From Mobilitalea sp. (GTDB lineage: Bacteria > Bacillota_A > Clostridia > Lachnospirales > Lachnospiraceae), in contig JARKQP010000391.1 of the NCBI GenBank assembly GCA_029974875.1, positions 1 through 6,994 of the forward strand: a stretch of 6,994 nucleotides of DNA, in the 5' to 3' direction. Both the position numbers and the translations under genes were made by a program. The notes beneath the pieces are model-generated. The model did no database searches and was not told the DNA's origin. It saw only the letters and a list, made by a program, of their open reading frames with translations. Positions 5,512-6,994 of the stretch are shown here, one piece after another (the stretch's first letter is position 1; each line of letters opens with the position of its first letter).

Positions 5512-6417
5512 CTAAAAAAGCCCCCCCATGGATTTCACCAAGTGAGAGCCTATGACATATAAAAGAGTCGCCAGGGTTACGATTACCAATGGAATGGAAG
5601 CCCGCTTGATCTTTCCCGGCAGTCTATTTAGGTGCTTTCTGAGGGATTCCTTGGCCTTTACATCCATATCCCTGGCAAGATATCGAAGCGCTTCCCGCTG
5701 CTGCTCTCCCCGGTACAAACCGATTAGGGCATTGCAAAGAAAAGTAACCTCCGGCAGGCCAATGCGTTCTTTGAAATTCCGGAGGGCGGTTTCGATATCC
5801 TTTGCTTTCATTTCCATAACCAGAACTGCGATGTCGTAATAAAATACCTCTCCGGCAATGAGCAGATAGTCCTCAAAAATCCCAATCAAGTCCACCTGGA
5901 CCAGAGACCTTTCACTTCCTACCTTTCCGTCCTCCAGCTTATAAAGTATAGAGCGTATAAAGCCTGGCAGCTCCAGTTCGATTTTTCTCTTTTTCTCCTT
6001 CAGTCCATCTTTCAAGTCGGTTGTAAAATGAAAATACACAATTACTGCAAAAACAAGGCCGAGGGGTGCCAGGTTTGTAGCTCCTACCGCCAGCAGCAAG
6101 AGTAGCAGAGGTAGTGTGAATGCAGCACAAATAAGAGCTCGTGCGTGGTATTCCTTTGGGGTGAGATTAAGCCCACCACGTCGCAGAATAGAAGCCATTC
6201 TTGCTTCCTTTTCCGGCTCCAGAGGAATGAATCGGGACAGCTTTTTCGCCACGGGCATAATCAATCGGTCTAGCAATTGTTTTCCAGTCTGTTCTTTCTC
6301 TGCTTTCACATTCTGTAGATTCTTTTTCATGCTTAATTGAGGAATTTTCAGGAATTGCCTGCACATAAAAAATCCTGCCATAAAAAGCAGGATAAAAACC
6401 ATCATATAATATTGCAT
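5512..6417 (-). CDS. TadC-like pilus assembly platform protein (T2SF family)
   Basis: This 301-residue inner-membrane protein has an N-terminal helix (about residues 4-19), a pair of helices at about 93-110 and 115-131, a cytoplasmic T2SF/GspF-like helical domain at about 145-265 (starting EKKRKIELELPGFIRSILYK), and a final helix at about 274-290. This layout and size are usual for TadB/TadC. In Tad systems these two form the platform that couples the TadA ATPase to pilus extrusion. I chose the ATG at 6417, which has AGGAGGG at 6430-6424 six bases upstream; the frame stays open further upstream but only inside the preceding gene. The TadB-like gene ends 11 bases before. The last codons contain a run of seven G followed by C and six T, a possible slippage site. 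Confidence 0.88.
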   Translation of the reverse strand: MQYYMMVFILLFMAGFFMCRQFLKIPQLSMKKNLQNVKAEKEQTGKQLLDRLIMPVAKKLSRFIPLEPEKEARMASILRRGGLNLTPKEYHARALICAAFTLPLLLLLLAVGATNLAPLGLVFAVIVYFHFTTDLKDGLKEKKRKIELELPGFIRSILYKLEDGKVGSERSLVQVDLIGIFEDYLLIAGEVFYYDIAVLVMEMKAKDIETALRNFKERIGLPEVTFLCNALIGLYRGEQQREALRYLARDMDVKAKESLRKHLNRLPGKIKRASIPLVIVTLATLLYVIGSHLVKSMGGLF

Positions 6418-6428
6418 GTGTGTCCCTC

Positions 6429-6994
6429 CTATCGGTTGGCCGGTTTTGTCACCTTCAACACATAGAAGGAAGTGGCAAGAGCCGTCAGAAGCATTACAAT
6501 AATAAGCATTTTTCCGATTATGGTATGTGTCAGAATGGCAAACCACTCTTTATTCGCATACCGCATCATAGGGATTACACAAAACATCATGCCCACAGTC
6601 ATCAGGTAATCCTTCCAGACCCGAACCATCATACTGTCACTTTCTACCTGCATGGTCTTGGCATCGTTCATAGCCTGTATGATGGGAAACAGTGCAAATT
6701 TCAACCTCCGGTCCCGATGGCAGAGAACCAGCATTTTAGTCCACTCTGCAAAATGTCGGTTCATAATTCTGGCTGACAGCCGATACAATCCATGTTCCAC
6801 ATTGGGATTGACCATCTGAATTTCCAAAACAAATTCATCAAAAGGGGTAGTTCTTCTCAACTGAGCCGGAATATACCGGTTTTTCTCCTGCACATAGGTT
6901 TCCACCGCCCTTATAACATCATTACACGCTACATAGGCATTAGTTATAACCGACATGGTGTTCTCCAACCCTTCAATTTCTTCTCTGGCAGCCC
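6429..6994 (-). CDS. TadB-like pilus assembly platform protein (T2SF family), 5' end missing
   Basis: The frame is open to the right edge, so the start lies outside the window; 187 C-terminal residues are visible, beginning AAREEIEGLENTMSVITNAY. That opening (E.LE.TMSvITnAYvacnDvirAVe) is the start of a T2SF/GspF-like helical domain. The cytoplasmic helices run to about visible residue 125. Two membrane helices follow at about 128-144 and 160-178, then a short tail (KVTKPANR). TadB proteins end in this way. A TTG at 6968 is not a real start because the conserved sequence continues upstream of it. It is followed 11 bases later by the TadC-like gene, the usual tadB-tadC order, and a TadA/CpaF ATPase gene is expected to the right. 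Confidence 0.85.
   Translation of the reverse strand, partial: AAREEIEGLENTMSVITNAYVACNDVIRAVETYVQEKNRYIPAQLRRTTPFDEFVLEIQMVNPNVEHGLYRLSARIMNRHFAEWTKMLVLCHRDRRLKFALFPIIQAMNDAKTMQVESDSMMVRVWKDYLMTVGMMFCVIPMMRYANKEWFAILTHTIIGKMLIIVMLLTALATSFYVLKVTKPANR

Noticed and set aside
4904..5515. A 203-codon plus-strand open frame across both pilins
   Set aside because: It is antisense to two well-supported pilin genes with strong ribosome binding sites, and its length comes from the Val/Ile-rich pilin codons. The product has no recognisable domain.
6418..6546. Upstream extension of the TadC-like gene by 43 codons
   Set aside because: The extension lies inside the TadB-like gene, has unusual composition, and ignores the AGGAGGG site in front of ATG 6417, where a normal membrane-protein start is found.

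Overview
The window is the 3' part of a Tad (tight adherence, type IVc) pilus operon from a Gram-positive bacterium, most likely a member of the Clostridia. Three things point there: moderately low GC, almost every gene preceded by a strong AGGAGG-type ribosome binding site, and a pared-down Tad gene set containing TadE-like proteins, very small pilins and a prepilin peptidase without a methylase domain. No outer-membrane secretin is seen, though only part of the locus is visible. This assignment comes from reading the sequence, not from a database match.

Every supported gene is on the minus strand and is read from right to left. In transcription order: a TadB-like platform protein cut off by the right edge (6429-6994); a TadC-like platform protein (5512-6417); two tandem, closely related Flp-type pilins (5204-5401 and 4888-5097); a TadE-like pseudopilin (4368-4844); a second single-helix pseudopilin-like protein (3866-4336); a 1064-residue secreted protein with four CARDB-like repeats and a Pro/Thr-rich linker (662-3856); and a TadV/CpaA-type A24 prepilin peptidase (252-662). 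Gaps are 9-31 bases, or a one-base stop/start overlap, except around the two pilins and before the TadE-like gene, where 42-110-base spacers carry stem-loops. After the operon comes an intrinsic-terminator-like hairpin (164-208). Only two bases past its U-tract lies the ribosome binding site of a further minus-strand gene of unknown function, which runs off the left edge.

The parts fit one machine. The peptidase would process the two pilins and the pseudopilins. TadB and TadC would form the inner-membrane platform, driven by a TadA/CpaF ATPase expected beyond the right edge. The large CARDB protein is the best candidate for an exported adhesin or other pilus-associated surface factor.

The points most worth a second look are: the duplicated pilins, whose cores are identical in protein but heavily changed at synonymous sites and which lack the usual Glu at +5; the large CARDB protein inside the operon; the stem-loops bracketing the pilin genes; and the hairpin directly in front of the leftmost gene. 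I see no plus-strand gene, RNA gene, CRISPR array or insertion sequence.
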